Shown: piece by piece, positions 46,951 to 59,991 of the stretch | Numbering within the stretch: position 1 is the stretch's first letter | Layout: the number at the start of each line of letters is the position of its first letter | NCBI RefSeq assembly: GCF_009730915.1 | Contig: NW_024087005.1 | Span: 1-64,000, forward strand | Direction: 5' to 3' | From: Dioscorea cayenensis subsp. rotundata | Taxonomy: Eukaryota > Streptophyta > Magnoliopsida > Dioscoreales > Dioscoreaceae | Length of the DNA stretch: 64,000 nt | Position numbers and translations under genes: made by a program | Notes under the pieces: generated by a model | The model's database searches: none | What the model saw: the letters and a program-made list of their open reading frames with translations, nothing else | Told to the model about the DNA's origin: nothing

Positions 46951-49900
46951 ATGGAGGAAGTTACTAGCTCTTGGGTGAGGAGGACAAAGTACTCGCGCAC
47001 TGTTTGCCACCGTCTTGATTCATGTCAATCACCACTGTCTGTGATCACCATCCAAGCGGACCAAGAATTGAAGCCAAATAGCTTGGGCAAAGATTCATCT
47101 AAATTATCATCACCACTCTCTTCCTCCAGTACCATTGACAACTTTGTAAGACAAAAGCCTACTCGCTCAAGATTGTATTCTTCGAATTCACTGCCACCTC
47201 AATTTTCTTTGCAGAATGATGGTAATAGCAGGTTGAAGCCAAGGAGAACTAGTTTGGACTTACCACACTTTTCTTTCTTCCCTGATCAAGATCAGAAATC
47301 AAAAATACAGCACTCTTTGAGGAATGCTCAAACGGATTTTCATTCTCATAAATCAAGTCTGTTTAGACATAAAATTCCATTGCTGTCTAAGCCAAATCAA
47401 AGGTCTTTGTCCCCTATTCCCACTACTGTCCTCTCTGATACCTTTAAGGAAGCTAGAGCTGATGAAAAGAGATTCTCTACACCACCCCCCACCAGGAAAG
47501 GTTCTGAAAAGAGTATTTTTGGGAATTTGTTCTCAAAAGAAGCATGTGATCGTCGGTTTCTCAGTTCCGTAACTCCTGAGATGAGTCCAAGCCAACATTT
47601 TCATCACAGAGGGAAGGCTATTTCTGTGGTAACTACAAATGAGTGGATGGTTGATCTTTCAAAGCTGTACCTTGGGCAAAGATTTGCCTTTGGAGCTCAT
47701 AGTAGTTTATATTATGGTATCTACAAGGATCAAGCTGTTGCAGTTAAAATTATCAGACAACCTGAGGATGATGAAAATGGAGTGATGGCTGCTAGACTTG
47801 AAAAGCAATTCACTAGGGAAGTCACTCTTCTTTCTCATCTTTATCAACGTAATGTGATAAAGGTAATATAATTATACACCTTTGCTGGTTTCTAGTCTTC
47901 AATTTTTTTTTTCTCTATGGTTATTTGATCCCCTTAATCCAGCAGTTAAATGTCTCAGTGAGCATGCAATTGATCATATTGGTTGTGGCATGAAGCTCCA
48001 AGATAGGAAATTCTAGCTTCTATGTGTTAAGTCTCTACCTCATAAATTACAATGCCATATAGTCTCCGTGCTGTTATATAACCACATTTTCTTACAGCAC
48101 ATTGAAATTTTATTGTGATTTATAAAAGTTTCTTGATAAATGGTTCTACTATCCTTGTGCAGTTGGTAGGGGCATGTAAAAAACCACCTGTCTTTTGCAT
48201 CATCACAGAATATCTCTCTGGAGGCTCCTTGAGAACATTCCTTCACAAACTGAAGCATAAACCACTTTGTTGGCCAAAACTTATTGCAATCGCTCTAGAT
48301 ATTGCCCGGGGAATGGAATACATTCACTCCCAAGGTGTTATTCATCGTGACTTGAAACCAGAGAATGTTGTCTTTGATCAAGACTTGTGTGCTAAAATTG
48401 CTGATTTTGGAATTGCCTGTGAGGAGGCATATTTTGATAAACTGGCAGAAGATCCTGGTACCTACCGTTGGATGGCGCCTGAGATGATTAAACATAAGCC
48501 TTATGGACATAAAGTTGATGTGTACAGCTTTGGCCTAGTTCTTTGGGAGATGGTGACAGGAACTATTCCTTATGAAGAAATGATGCCTATCCAAGCAGCT
48601 TTTGCTGTGGTTGACAAGGTATGCTACCTGGTTATTGCTGTTCTCTTTTACCAAGTGATCAAATGTCTTTGTGAGTATATGAAACTCAAAAATTTTTAAA
48701 TGTTTTCTAGCTCTTGTTTCTCGTTAGGGACACTGCTGATATAACTTTTTTAAAAATAGCTAAATGTTTCCAATATAAAATTTAAATTATATCTGCAGTT
48801 AGCTCAATTTTGATTGAAGTATGGAATGTATGTCCTGTTTGCTAACAGAAAGACTTACTTTGATGTTTTCTATGGATGATCTATTCCTTTTCTTTTATTG
48901 TGGTCCCTGCTTTCTTCTTGTCTTATCAAGTATGAAAATATATGGTGTTGTTTTGTTTCTTATATGTAAAAATGAAAATCTTTACTTCAGTTCTTTTGGA
49001 AATGGCATATAAATCATCAAAGTTTCCTGGTTATGGTGGCCCATTGTTTGATTATTTGGTAGAAGTCTTGTTCATGTTATAATAAGTTGGAGCAATATAT
49101 GAGCCATTGAAGGTTTCTGATATGTATGTAATTTATAAAATTATGCACTTTTCAGAACCTGAGGCCAATCATTCCCTCTGAATGCCCAGCAGCCTTCCGA
49201 GCTTTGATTGAGCAATGTTGGGCATTGCATCCAGAGAAGAGGCCTGAGTTCTGGCAGATCGTAAAGATGTTAGAACAGTTTGAATTCTCTCTTGCTCAAG
49301 ATGGAACACTTGACCACATAGCAAACCTACCATGTCATGAGCGCAAGAAACAGCTGGTTAACTGGATCCAAAAGCTTAAACCCTTGCAAGCTGATTGTTC
49401 AGGACACAAGATGATGCCTAAACTTAGGGTAACATCTGGCTGCTCTAGTTTTTTATGTTTTATTTTATAAAGGTTGTTTGCAAAGCTTTACTTGAAGTTA
49501 TCATGCCTTTTTTAAACCTTATTTTATATGGATAGTCCAATGCGGCCTGAATTTTTAAAACCAACTTGGTACTTTTTGCTCATGTATAAATCCTTGATGT
49601 TATCTATTCATCATCTTTGCTATTTATTCATCCAAAAATGCAGAGGGCCTATGAACTATGTTCTAAGTCATGCAACTTTCATGGCTTTTGTGCACTGTCA
49701 TGTCATGTTTGAGGTTTTGACTCTTTAAATTTAGTTCATAAGTGCATGTATTAATTGTTATGTGAGCATTTACATTACCCCAATTAATAGTTGTTTGATT
49801 CCTATCATTGTATTGCTTGAGTTTTTCAATCTTACGCACTTTATGAAACAGTGTATCTATATATATATATATATATGGCAAACATTTTAGACAAGAAAAC

Positions 49901-50274
49901 TAGATGGGTTGTAGAGATTGACTGCTTCATCTCACATTCATCATCAAGCATGACCTAGTGAATTTGATGTACTCAAGGAGCCAAAGCAGTCTCCTTTGAA
50001 TTCTTAATATGTTTACTGTCCTGGTGATTCTTGCTTTGTTTACAATGGTGTCATTATTAAGAAACATCAAAATAAACAAGGTTGTTGATTTCTTATAGTC
50101 TTACATCTGTTCCATATTTGATGGGTACTTTTGTCCAAGCTTAACCATTTGACTGTTAATAGTTACGAAGTTGAAAATTTCTGATAATTTTTAGTTAAAG
50201 AACTTTGCTTGGAATGAGTATTTAAATTTTTACCCTTTTTTTTTGTTGTTGTATGCCAGAACAAGCAATCTTAA
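46951..50274 (+). CDS. Raf-like serine/threonine protein kinase (RAF43-like, group C)
   Basis: A cytosolic Raf-like (MAPKKK-family) kinase, closest in memory to Arabidopsis At3g46930 (RAF43) and At5g58950. Exons: 46951-47862, 48163-48618, 49156-49428 and a proposed last exon 50260-50274 encoding NKQS, giving 551 residues. If exon 3 is not spliced, the frame ends at 49470. The first 240 residues are Ser-rich and disordered. The conserved lead-in NEWMVDLSKLYLGQRFAFG opens the kinase domain. It has AVAVKII (ATP lysine about 265), HRDLKPENV (about 365), IADFGIAC, GTYRWMAPEMIKHKPYGHK and VDVYSFGLVLWEMVTG. The C-terminal WQIVKMLEQFEFSLAQDG and the WIQKL end are typical of this subgroup. All catalytic residues are present. 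An acceptor, TTCTTACAG, just before the ATG shows that the leader is spliced. Identity is strong; the last exon is uncertain. Confidence 0.92.
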
Positions 50275-50651
50275 GGATGACATGCCATTGTAAAAGATAT
50301 CAAAACTCCAGTTATAAACATCTCAAATTCCTTGAAGTTGTGTGTTTGGCCGGCTTAGCTGTGGTGACAACAAGGTAAAATCTTATTTTTGGTTGTGCTA
50401 TTTTTATTGATTTTAGTTTGCTTCGCTATATTTATCTTTTGTCTTAATTCTTTAGCTTTCATATTAATGGGCTATTGCAGTTAAAATAAATAAATAAAAG
50501 AAGAAGATTATCGTAAGAAAGCATGCTATATGAGATCCAATTGGTCTTGGTGCATGACTAGAATAACTATGCTTATTTCACTATCTAAATCATGCATAAA
50601 TTCCAGAAGAAACATGCCTTTGTGATCACAAGGAGCTTTTTTTCAATTTAT
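50275..50651. other. Short spacer between kinase gene and GT14 relic
   Basis: Holds the 3' regions of two convergent units; nothing else is seen. Confidence 0.5.
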
Positions 50652-52005
50652 TCATTTAAGTAAATATGCTGTCAGGTCTATTATATGATTAATAAAGTCC
50701 AATTTACAATGATGCTTTGTGAACACTTCAAAATGAACCATCTTGTCCATGAGCTTCCCCAGCCTCTCTGCCCCCTGCCCGGGTTTAAGCAATGAAGAAT
50801 CCACAACCTCAGAGGATGGTGGGCTTGCAGAGCACCATCCTCCAGGAACAAAGTCCTCATTACTCCATTGTAGTAGCTCGGCATCAATCCCGTCGAGCAA
50901 GGCATCATCATATTTAAACTTGCGGGCAAATGATACATTGGCAGTGATCTTTTTTGAGCCATCATTAGCAGAAAGCTTGCGAGTGTGCTGCTTTGGGGTG
51001 TTGTCCCATGTGATATAGTGAAGGTCATGGTTCACTATTGTGCTGATAAACTCAGGTGTATTGCATATAACTGTCTGGAAGTAGCCTTCCGGCGAGGAAA
51101 CAAAGTTGGTGTAGTACATAAGGAGAGTCCTCGGGAGGTCATTCCAGCCCATATACAGAACTCTGAATTCTCTCGGCAAAATCATCCATGCAGAACCTGA
51201 ACAACAATGTACATGCAAGATGAATTACCACAAATCAAAGCAAAGCATGGACATGTTAATGTGCTGTTGAGATACCAGTGAAGAGTTTGAACACTGTCAG
51301 AAGTTCTTTGGCTTCCCTCTCTTGGCCCTGATACTATGTCCATCAATTAGTAGTAGTGCAAGGAGGGGGAGAGGCAAACGATCAATGTACTCTTTCCATT
51401 CAAGTTTTCGTGTATGCTCCACAAAGTTCAGATTCCTTGGCAGAGATGAGAAAGTGTACAACATGTCTGCAAACAGAAACTTTGCTTAATATCATCAGCA
51501 ATGCCGACACCAGTGATTAAAACAAGAAACATACAGTCTCACCATCTTGAGCAACAAGTGGGTAGTCAGAAGCGCTGAGGTTTATGAACCAGTCCCATTC
51601 CTTGCTCATCTTCAGTAGGATTGTGCACGCATGGAGAGTATTAGCAACCATCATTGGACCTCCGAATGTATTCATGTTTGCTTTTGATATCACATGTACA
51701 TTGCCAACCTTGGCAAAGATTGGATCATTTGCGATGTTAGAAGATAACTCTAATCTCTCTTCAACAGGTGACTCCAAATCAAATTGAACAATGTACCAGT
51801 TCCGAGGATGACACAGACCACGCAAGGTCCTCTATAGCTCATCTAACTCACCCTTTGATCCAGAGACAAGGTAAGCAAGGCGCAGAACGGTTGAGTTGTT
51901 TGTTGGTGGTGTGGGAGGTGAAGAGAATCCATGGTTGATGGAGATGGTTAATGTCTGGTTAGTGAGGATGGAGGTTGATAGTATTGACAGTGTAGATAGA
52001 AGAGA
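50652..52005 (-). pseudogene. GT14 (beta-glucuronosyltransferase-like) pseudogene
   Basis: Relic of a Golgi type II glycosyltransferase of family GT14 (GlcAT14 type), which in working copies adds glucuronic acid to arabinogalactan proteins. Exon-like parts: about 52005-51543, 51466-51276 and 51196-50652, with GT-AG borders still in place. They read LRLAYLVSGSKGEL, HPRNWYIVQFDLESPVEERL, GPMMVANTLHAC, WDWFINLSASDYPLV, MLYTFSSLPRNLNF, then NLPRTLLMYYTNFV-like and FVPGGWC blocks. Damage: there is no in-frame Met before the hydrophobic start, because TAA precedes it. A TAG at 51832-51834 stands where relatives have Trp (L-W-R-T-L). The middle exon shifts frame and lacks the conserved DPGLY region before VFKLFTG. 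Three independent faults argue for decay rather than a sequencing error. No tail of As is visible, so it arose from a normal gene copy with introns. Confidence 0.85.
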
Positions 52006-52009
52006 AATG

Positions 52010-53390
52010 ACTTATATTGAATGTTGTAAGTGTTAGATGTATATGTTAGATGTGTATGCATACTTATATGTATTCTAGCTGTATATATGTATGTGTATAC
52101 GTACATGATGGATATTTTTATTGTTTCCGCCTATATGTAGACCACAATGGTTGTTGTTCAGGAATAACCAGAATGAAGTCATTCTCTTCTGTTCTCTTCT
52201 ATCAGTAAGAATTAGGAAAATACATAAGAGTGTGCTGGTCATCAAAAGGGATTTCCATTTCTTCTCCATTTTCAGGTAATCCTGATAATATCTTAAGTTT
52301 TCGACTATCCCTCCATTTTTAAAGCCGAAAAATTCATCGGTATTGTAACACTAAGGACTGCAACACTAATCATTAGTTGCCATGCTGATATCTTTACTAT
52401 GTTTTTTATTGGTAGGATCAACCACTAACTGTTGTCCTATAACTTCTGGTTCGGATAGAACAAGAGATTCGATTCATTAGAAAAATGGTGGCAGATTGAG
52501 ACTTGGCATATCAAAGTTTATCTTAAGGTATTATGTCAACTGATAATTTTTGTTAATTTTTTTATTATAGATCCAACTGCTGTCCAAGAGTTTGTGTCTG
52601 GTTTTGTATTTTTGTACATAGTAATGATCAATAGAGACATTTGGGATGTGTTTGTAGTTGTCTATTGAAATGTGTTCCCATAGAACATAGTGAAGGATGT
52701 GTACCATGGTTTGTCTTTTTGGCTATATTTGTGATGCGTTTTGTTTTTGTTTTTTTTTTTGTAGTAAGGTGATAAACACCAATCTTAGGGACATACGCGA
52801 GTAAGAAAATTACCACATGTCCTCACCTTTTTAAACGTGGGGGAGTGCAGTTAGAGGGAATTGAAGTCGCGTTTTTCCTCATTGGTTGTGTGGATAAAAA
52901 AATTAAAATTTTGTTTTTAATATTTATATCCTTTAAAAATTGGTGTAACATATTTGCCCTTGTGAGTTTTTTCATGCATATATATCCTTCTAAATTTTAG
53001 ATTTTTACACATGCCAACAGTAATAAACAAATGCGGGGTTGGCAAAAGAATTGATATTAATTTGGCATACATTTGAAAAAATCTTGAAAACTTGGATTAT
53101 TTTCACCATTTGTTCAATCTTTTTCATTAAACATTAGGCAAATACATTGATGCATGCAGTTGAATAAAACTATTTGAAAAGTCATTAGTCTTGTTTAATA
53201 AATCTCAAATCTCAAACCATATAATTTATACATTCCTGAATCCTAAACCACTCTTCAATAGTATATTCACAGTTTACCAACCTTCTCAAATTGAATTGCT
53301 ACACAAATGCTCCACAGGAAAAAAAAATAAAAATTTTTTTTTTTTAAAAATTTTTTTTTTTTGGGGGACTCGTCTATACATGCATACAAA
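52010..53390. other. Spacer between two pseudogenes
   Basis: No gene recognised. A T/A homopolymer stretch lies at about 53323-53362. Confidence 0.5.
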
Positions 53391-53519
53391 TTCACAATCC
53401 TTGATCCATATAGAGAGACTGCAATTGTTCAACATCTTTGTGGTTGCTGTGACAGTGAAGTACATTCTCACTAAGAAAATCACTGAATACGAAAACCTCA
53501 TTACCAGTCTGGTTTCGCA

Positions 53520-56500
53520 TTTGGATATATCTTGATCTCTTATAGCCAACACAAACCCGTCTAAGGACTTCTTTTATCCTGGTCTTTGATTCGTCAATGC
53601 GAACCAGTCTGATGGCTTCATGAATCTGGTTGTCGTGTTCCTTGAGCATCTGAATGGAAGAGCAATGGCCTGGACCAATGATGCTCGTTTTCCTTAGACT
53701 TGTAACAAAGCTGTTGACAATATGAAATAATATCTTTCTCTGATAAACAAGGTTGCAAACAAGTGCAAGAAAATAATTTGCATGGATGAACAAATGAAGG
53801 CATGTGAAAGCATTTTTACTGCAGAAAACCATAACCTAACATATTATATAATGTTTTGCTAGCAACAATATTTATTGAAATAGTTTCTCAAGTAGCAGCT
53901 ACCTAACAATGTATTTTCACATCAAGGACACCCAATATAATTCTAATTATGCCATTTAAAACACAGAACTCATGAAAATAAATCAATCTCAGGCAACAAT
54001 GTTGTTAAGAGGAAATATATCAGAACTTCATTGTATTTACTACGTTATGGTTCCATATGCTTACCGAAGTTTGGTGTCTGCTGCTGCAGTTTCTATCTCT
54101 TTTCACCAAGAGCCTTCAGCTCCAGATACCTGATGCTTATATTTCCAGTAGACATCTGAGGACTTGTAACCAGATTCTAATAATGTATCAGTTGGAATGA
54201 GAGCCTTCCAGACAATCTTGCTTGGCCTTCAACTGTTGATTCTGATAAACCAAAGAACTTGAATGGGAGGTTTTATCACCATAAGATCATGAGATTCTTC
54301 GGTTGCTTTTATAACAGAAGCTGGCCTAGTAGGTGACCCAGAAAGCCAGAACCAACTTCCTCCTGATGTGGATTGAAATTTTCATTGATTCTGCAGGAAT
54401 TATAGTCAGTAGCTTGCCTTTTCCAAACAATAGTATTTAAAACAGGCAAATTATATTCCATGATACTACATAAATAGCCATGAAATACATCAACTATTCA
54501 AAGTATGTTAAATTCACACACTTTGCAGATAAAAAATAAGAATTAATTTGTATAGAGAGACTGAAATCAGATAAGCTGTAAGATGTCCGCATTGCATACA
54601 TTTTGCAAAAAACATATCAATGGAGTTACAAAAATGATGGGAAAGTTTTTTATGCTAGGCTCGTCAGTAGGACAATCATGAGGTTTTCTTTCTTGGCTTA
54701 GAGCAACGAGAATGTGTTATGGCCAGATAAAAATGAAGTTCCCCAATATAAGAAACACGGGAATCAAGGTATCTCTCTGATTACATGATTATGTTTCTTA
54801 TTCTAAGCCCTTGATTGAGTTTAAATTTTCACAAGCAAAAATATATCACTTGATTGCACCTTTTTCTTGCTTACAAAACAATCCCAGGGAAAGAAGTTCA
54901 ATATCTGCATACTGATCACTGCTCCTATGTGTACTGCTAGAAACAAAACAAAGACATATTTGAAGTATCATGTGTTACAGAAATCCATTGTCTATTCCTA
55001 TATCACAATTCATAAAATCCAAATGGAATTGACACTCGGAAATAATTTAAAATTAGCCTGCATGAAGATCATATCAACAACCCAATAAATACAGCAACCT
55101 CTATTCTCATAAAACCAGAAAGAATAAATAGGAAAATCAAGATCATTTGATTTAAAGGCTATAAAAATGTCATTACCTGCATTAACATTGAAGCTTGACA
55201 TTGACAACAGGTAAAACTAAAAGAGCTACTATGTGAAATATTATTTGAAACTTATTTGACCTCCAAGTTCAAAATCCACAAAGGACGCAGAGTTGGCTAT
55301 ATATAGCACAAACATGATGACAATGACATACTGATCTGACAAATTAAGAACAATACAATTAACTTACAAAAAGATTTATATAAAAGAAAAATCCACTCCA
55401 GTGCATATGCAAGTTAACGCATATAGACCTTCTGTTAGCAGAAAGTATGAAATAACTTTGATATTATACATGTGAACCAACCATATTATCCTAAATCGAT
55501 TCAACCCCAAAGGTTAAGTTGATAGGAAAAGAGAAACCCAAACTGCTAGATTCAAATCCAAATTTACTAAATTAACCAATGTGTACTATTAGTTATTCTT
55601 ATAGATAAATGTTCTTCGAAAACAAGCAAAAGGAAATATTTCCTACATATGAATTCATGGTGCCCCAGTCACAAATGGACTACTTTAACCTTCTAAGGTA
55701 TGCACACTTATTCCTTAATGTTTGTGCCTTAAAGCAAGCATCCCATACCTTATAACCTTCATGTCTGTTGCTGTATTTATTAGGCATTTATGACATAAAA
55801 AACAAACTCTGGGATTATTCATTAGATTATTAAAGATATTTACTAGCTTAGGTTCCCTAATTCAATTTTTGATATGTACGATAGTAAAATTCAAAGTCTC
55901 AAAGGACATGAGAAAGTTCTCCACAACGTTTAAGTCTCTTCAACCATCCAACTTGGTCAAGGATGAGTTTTGAGGACCGATTATCTTCTCACTGTTGGTA
56001 CAGTATACGTCCATATGGTCATTTTTTTTCCCATTTTGCAATATAATCAAATTTCCAGAGAAAAAGACTTACACTCCTCATGTTTATGCATGTTTACATC
56101 TCTAAAGTGCCATTGCCACAAACCTAAAATGAAGATATAGATAACTACAATTTTATAGATCATATCCAGTAGATAACTACAATTTTATAGGTCATATCCA
56201 GCACATGACCAAAAAATATACTCTAGCACACATACAGTTCACAGAATATTAATTTCATGCACATAATCCACATAAAATTAGCAGATAAAAGAATAACAGA
56301 AATCACCTCTGATTGCCCAGGCATGATAGGTTCTCCTGCATAGAGTTCAGAAAGAAAACAAACTGTAGTCCATATAAATCCATGGCATTCCCATAATTAT
56401 TAGCCCAAGTGAAAGCTCCAGAGGTCTATATCATAATGTTATCACCCAACTTGTCAATGGTTAGCGATGCTCAGGGTCCAAGAAAGTCGCTAAGCCAAAG

Positions 56501-58130
56501 TTGGCAATTTTAGAATGCCATTATTGTCAATCACAGATTCACAAGATTGGAGCCTTTGATGTTCCTATGGAGAATCCCATGGCCATGACAATGATCAAGT
56601 CCGTCCAAGAGTTGTTGCATATAACATTTAACCTATAGGTTAGAAGCAAAAGATAATGAATATGAGCCTGCTAAGAAAAAGCCAAAATGCACTAGAATCC
56701 CACTTGTAGGTCTTCATTCCTATAATACAAAGACTTACAGGACACCATTAATCATGTTGCAACCACAAATCATCAACTCAAGAGAATACACAGGGGACTT
56801 TATAAAATAAATGTTAAAAATACTGATTTTATGATTGTTTTCCTTATAGCATGCGACTCTGTGGACTTCACACACGGTTAGAAGCAAGATCATGTTCCAT
56901 GTACTCAAAAACAAGCCACAAGCTGCAAGACATCCTTGATATTGCCAGACCCTCAAACATATTCGGATGTTCCAGTTTTCATAAAATGAGATCACTCTGA
57001 CCATGAAAAGCACACTTCCATGCTTCAAGTTATCAAAACGTATTTTCTTTAGAGGAACAAGTTTCCCATTGTCAAGATCACAAGCCATATGTACTACGTA
57101 CCTTGGCCAATCTGCTGTAAGTGAAATGGATAACTAACAAAGTTCATCCAAATGTAAACCTTGGCCTTTTGATAACAACTACAAGCAGAAAAAATGTATA
57201 ATGTCAGCTGCCATTTATAGGAGATCTCCCCCAACAATGCAGCATTTAATTTTCCAAAATATATTATGTTTTAGTGAGATTTACAAGTGCTTAAAAACAC
57301 CAAACCTGCTTTGAGTTTGAGGAGTCAAGAAGAGAAAAAGTGAAATTATCCACCAAAAAGAATTCTAAGATCCCAGAAAAATAGCAATTGCAACATTCAA
57401 ATCAAACATGATCAGTTAATAACCTAAAGAAGGATCACAAGCAATGCTTAATTACTTCACCAATTGGCATTTAACCCGAAAAGTATTGAGCTAATTACGT
57501 TGCTACTAAGCTTAGACTATCGTCTGATAAATGTGTGTGAAGAAATGGCTAACTCTATACATGCTCAGGACAGCATCAAATAGTTCACTGATAATGGGTA
57601 CTGAAATTTTCACTCACCAGCATCATTAATGTGTCCTTTTGAAATAAAAAGGATTCGATTGAGTTAAACAAACATAAAATCGCTAATAATGCATCACATT
57701 GTATAAGATTTAAAACACAAATAAATTCTCGAAACGGGTATTCTATCCAGTAATTCAGAAAGAAGAAAAAAATGGAAACTTTGGTGAACCACGATCCCTG
57801 AATTAAACAAAGGAAAAAGAAAAAAGCTTACTTTATCAAGCATCTCAAAAGAATCAGCACGCCACCGCACCCAACCTCAAATAGCAAAATAGCATCCGCA
57901 GCCACAGCAGCCAGCCAAGCCGGAGCTGCTCCCCTTCCGAAGCCCTCGGAATCCACCGCTCCGGCCTCGTCCTCCTTGTCCTCTTCTCCCCATCCAAACC
58001 ACCTTTCTGTTTCCTCTCCCCTGCATTCACCGAAACCCCAACCCCTCTTCCACCAGCCACCACCAAATTTGGGAGGTTCTCTGGTAGTGGAGCAAGCCCC
58101 GCAGGCAATGCCGATAGTCATCGATGGCTT
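53520..58130 (-). pseudogene. CDK-like protein kinase pseudogene (At1g54610/IBS1 type)
   Basis: Decayed minus-strand copy of a plant CDK-like kinase. An exon-1-like part (about 58110-57836) reads EGEQ, then GW.AAVAADAI and ADSF.MLDK in shifting frames, ending at a donor GTAAGC. A second part (57088 to about 56880) has ACDLDNGKLVPLKKIRFDNL, matching the ATP-lysine region. A third (56650-56455) reads VKCYMQQLLDGLDHCHGHGI and LHRNIKGSNL, then KIANFGLATFLDPEHR. The catalytic Asp of HRD and the metal-binding Asp of DFG are both Asn. C-terminal pieces at about 54370-54100 and 53700-53560 (QMLKEHDNQIHEAIRLVRID) match the tail of this subfamily. The middle of the kinase domain was not found, and several frameshifts and stops separate the parts. 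Introns are still implied, so it is a duplicated, not a processed, copy. Confidence 0.8.
56139..56202. repeat. 32-bp tandem duplication
   Basis: Two adjacent 32-base units starting AGATAACTACAATTTTATAG and ending CATATCCAG differ at two places. It lies inside an intron-like part of the CDK-like pseudogene. Confidence 0.9.
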
Positions 58131-59956
58131 GATCCTCAGAACAACACCGATTACGGCGATGCGGGAGGATCGATCGCCTCGCCGTGGAGATCCACGAGGA
58201 TGGTATCGGGGTTTCTAGGGTTTCATTTGGCTTCGCGGTTTTTTTTTTAAAAAATAACAGAACTTTCCCTCGCGTTTTTTTTCTTAATAAAAATAATTAA
58301 AAAATTGTGTTTGTTGATTTTTATTTGTTTTTGTTAATTTTATTTGATAAAAACATCATTATATAATTTACAAATCAAATTAGTTTAAATTGAGTATTTC
58401 ATTCAATGTCTGATTTATTTTTTAATTTTTAATTTTTAATTTTTGAAAGAATGTGACTGATTGGAATAAATATTTTGTAGGAGTATAATTCAATCTGTTG
58501 ACCAATCAATTTTTTTATTCCTAAATAGTACTTTAATTGGTTTTTAAACATTCTTTGTATATAATATTAGTCCACTTCACACATTGATTATATGTATGAC
58601 CTAATAAAACATTAAAATAATAATAAAAATAATAAAAGTAATATTAAGTTGATAAAAGATATTTTTGTGTAAAATAATTGAACAAGTTCAGTAATTTAAA
58701 CTTAAAAAAATAAGTTATGAGATTTTTTTACGATAAGAACAAACTTTTTATTAAAAAAATAAAATAAAACAAACACAATATGTCATGTGGTATTTGCCTA
58801 CAAACATAAAATAAATATAAATAGAGCATTAATAAATAAAATAAAGATTAAGCTAACAATTATTCTGGTATATCCGTTTACAATTTTATTTTATTTTTTT
58901 GAATTATGAAGATATACTTAATACTCCTCGTATATAATTAATATTATTTTGTATAATATCTATATAAATATTATTTTTCTTTTTTTTTTAGTATTATGAC
59001 AAAGAGCACTATATACATAAACTATTATATATATATATATATATATATATCAAAGATTACTAAATGAACTTTATTAATTGATTCACCTATTTTATAAAGT
59101 TGCAACTGAATTATCTTCAATAATTCTATTCTTCCACGATTATTTTTTTATTTTTTATTTTTACACAATGTGACAAGTTATCCTGTATATACATCTTTTA
59201 TTATTAGCTCTCAACTATGCATTATAAACAAAGGTGGAGAGAGCATGAGTCAAAGGGGTGCTCCCAACTTAATTATAACATATAATAATATGATATGCAA
59301 GACTTGAAACTTTTTAATATGAAACTTTTTTTTCTACTTCACTTAACTTAAATTTATTCCAATGATTTTTTTGAATAATATCTTCAAATCCTAAAAAAGT
59401 AATTGCACACATATATTCACAAAGAAGTTGTAATTTTATTGAACACCATCATCTTATAAGTTTTACTAAAGGGTTAGTTTAAACGGTAAAAGATTTGTTT
59501 TTTCCACTAGTTTATCACCTTACCGAATTGATGGCCACTATCACATGAAATTGTAAGTCACCTTCATCATTTATCATAATTTACATTTATTTCAAATATG
59601 AGTTGTGATATGTCAATAAAATAAGTATTAATAAATCTAAAACCAATACTAAATACATGCCTCCACTTCCGTAATAAATGAGTGTTAAGAGTTCGAGTTC
59701 CTTCAAAAACATGGTTAAAAATTTGGGTGTGCGTAGGGTGGTTTGTCCATATTATCATATATATATATATATATATATATAGAATAAACATAATTCATGA
59801 GCATTCATAGAATGTTTCTAGATTGAAAAGGGGAGAGAGAAAAGTAAGAAGAAAGAGACTTAGAGGAATTAGTATGGAGAAAAGAGTGCAATAGTATCGG
59901 TAACAGTAATCAAAGCATTGTACTAGGTTAAGAATGGGGTGAGAGTATGCTGGGTT

Positions 59957-59959
<3 letters not shown>

Positions 59960-59989
<30 letters not shown>
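59960..59989. repeat. (AT)n microsatellite
   Basis: A perfect AT run of about 15 units followed by TTTATTTATTTATTTA. Confidence 0.9.

Positions 59990-59991
<2 letters not shown>

Noticed and set aside
57828-58121. Gly/Trp-rich 97-residue minus-strand protein
   Set aside because: Its parts match exon 1 of the CDK-like kinase in different frames, so it is part of that pseudogene and not a separate gene.
59471-59705. A-box-like TAGTTTAAACG and B-box-like GTTCGAGTTC as one SINE
   Set aside because: The two boxes are over 200 bases apart, too far for a single tRNA-derived promoter without assuming an insertion that I could not show.
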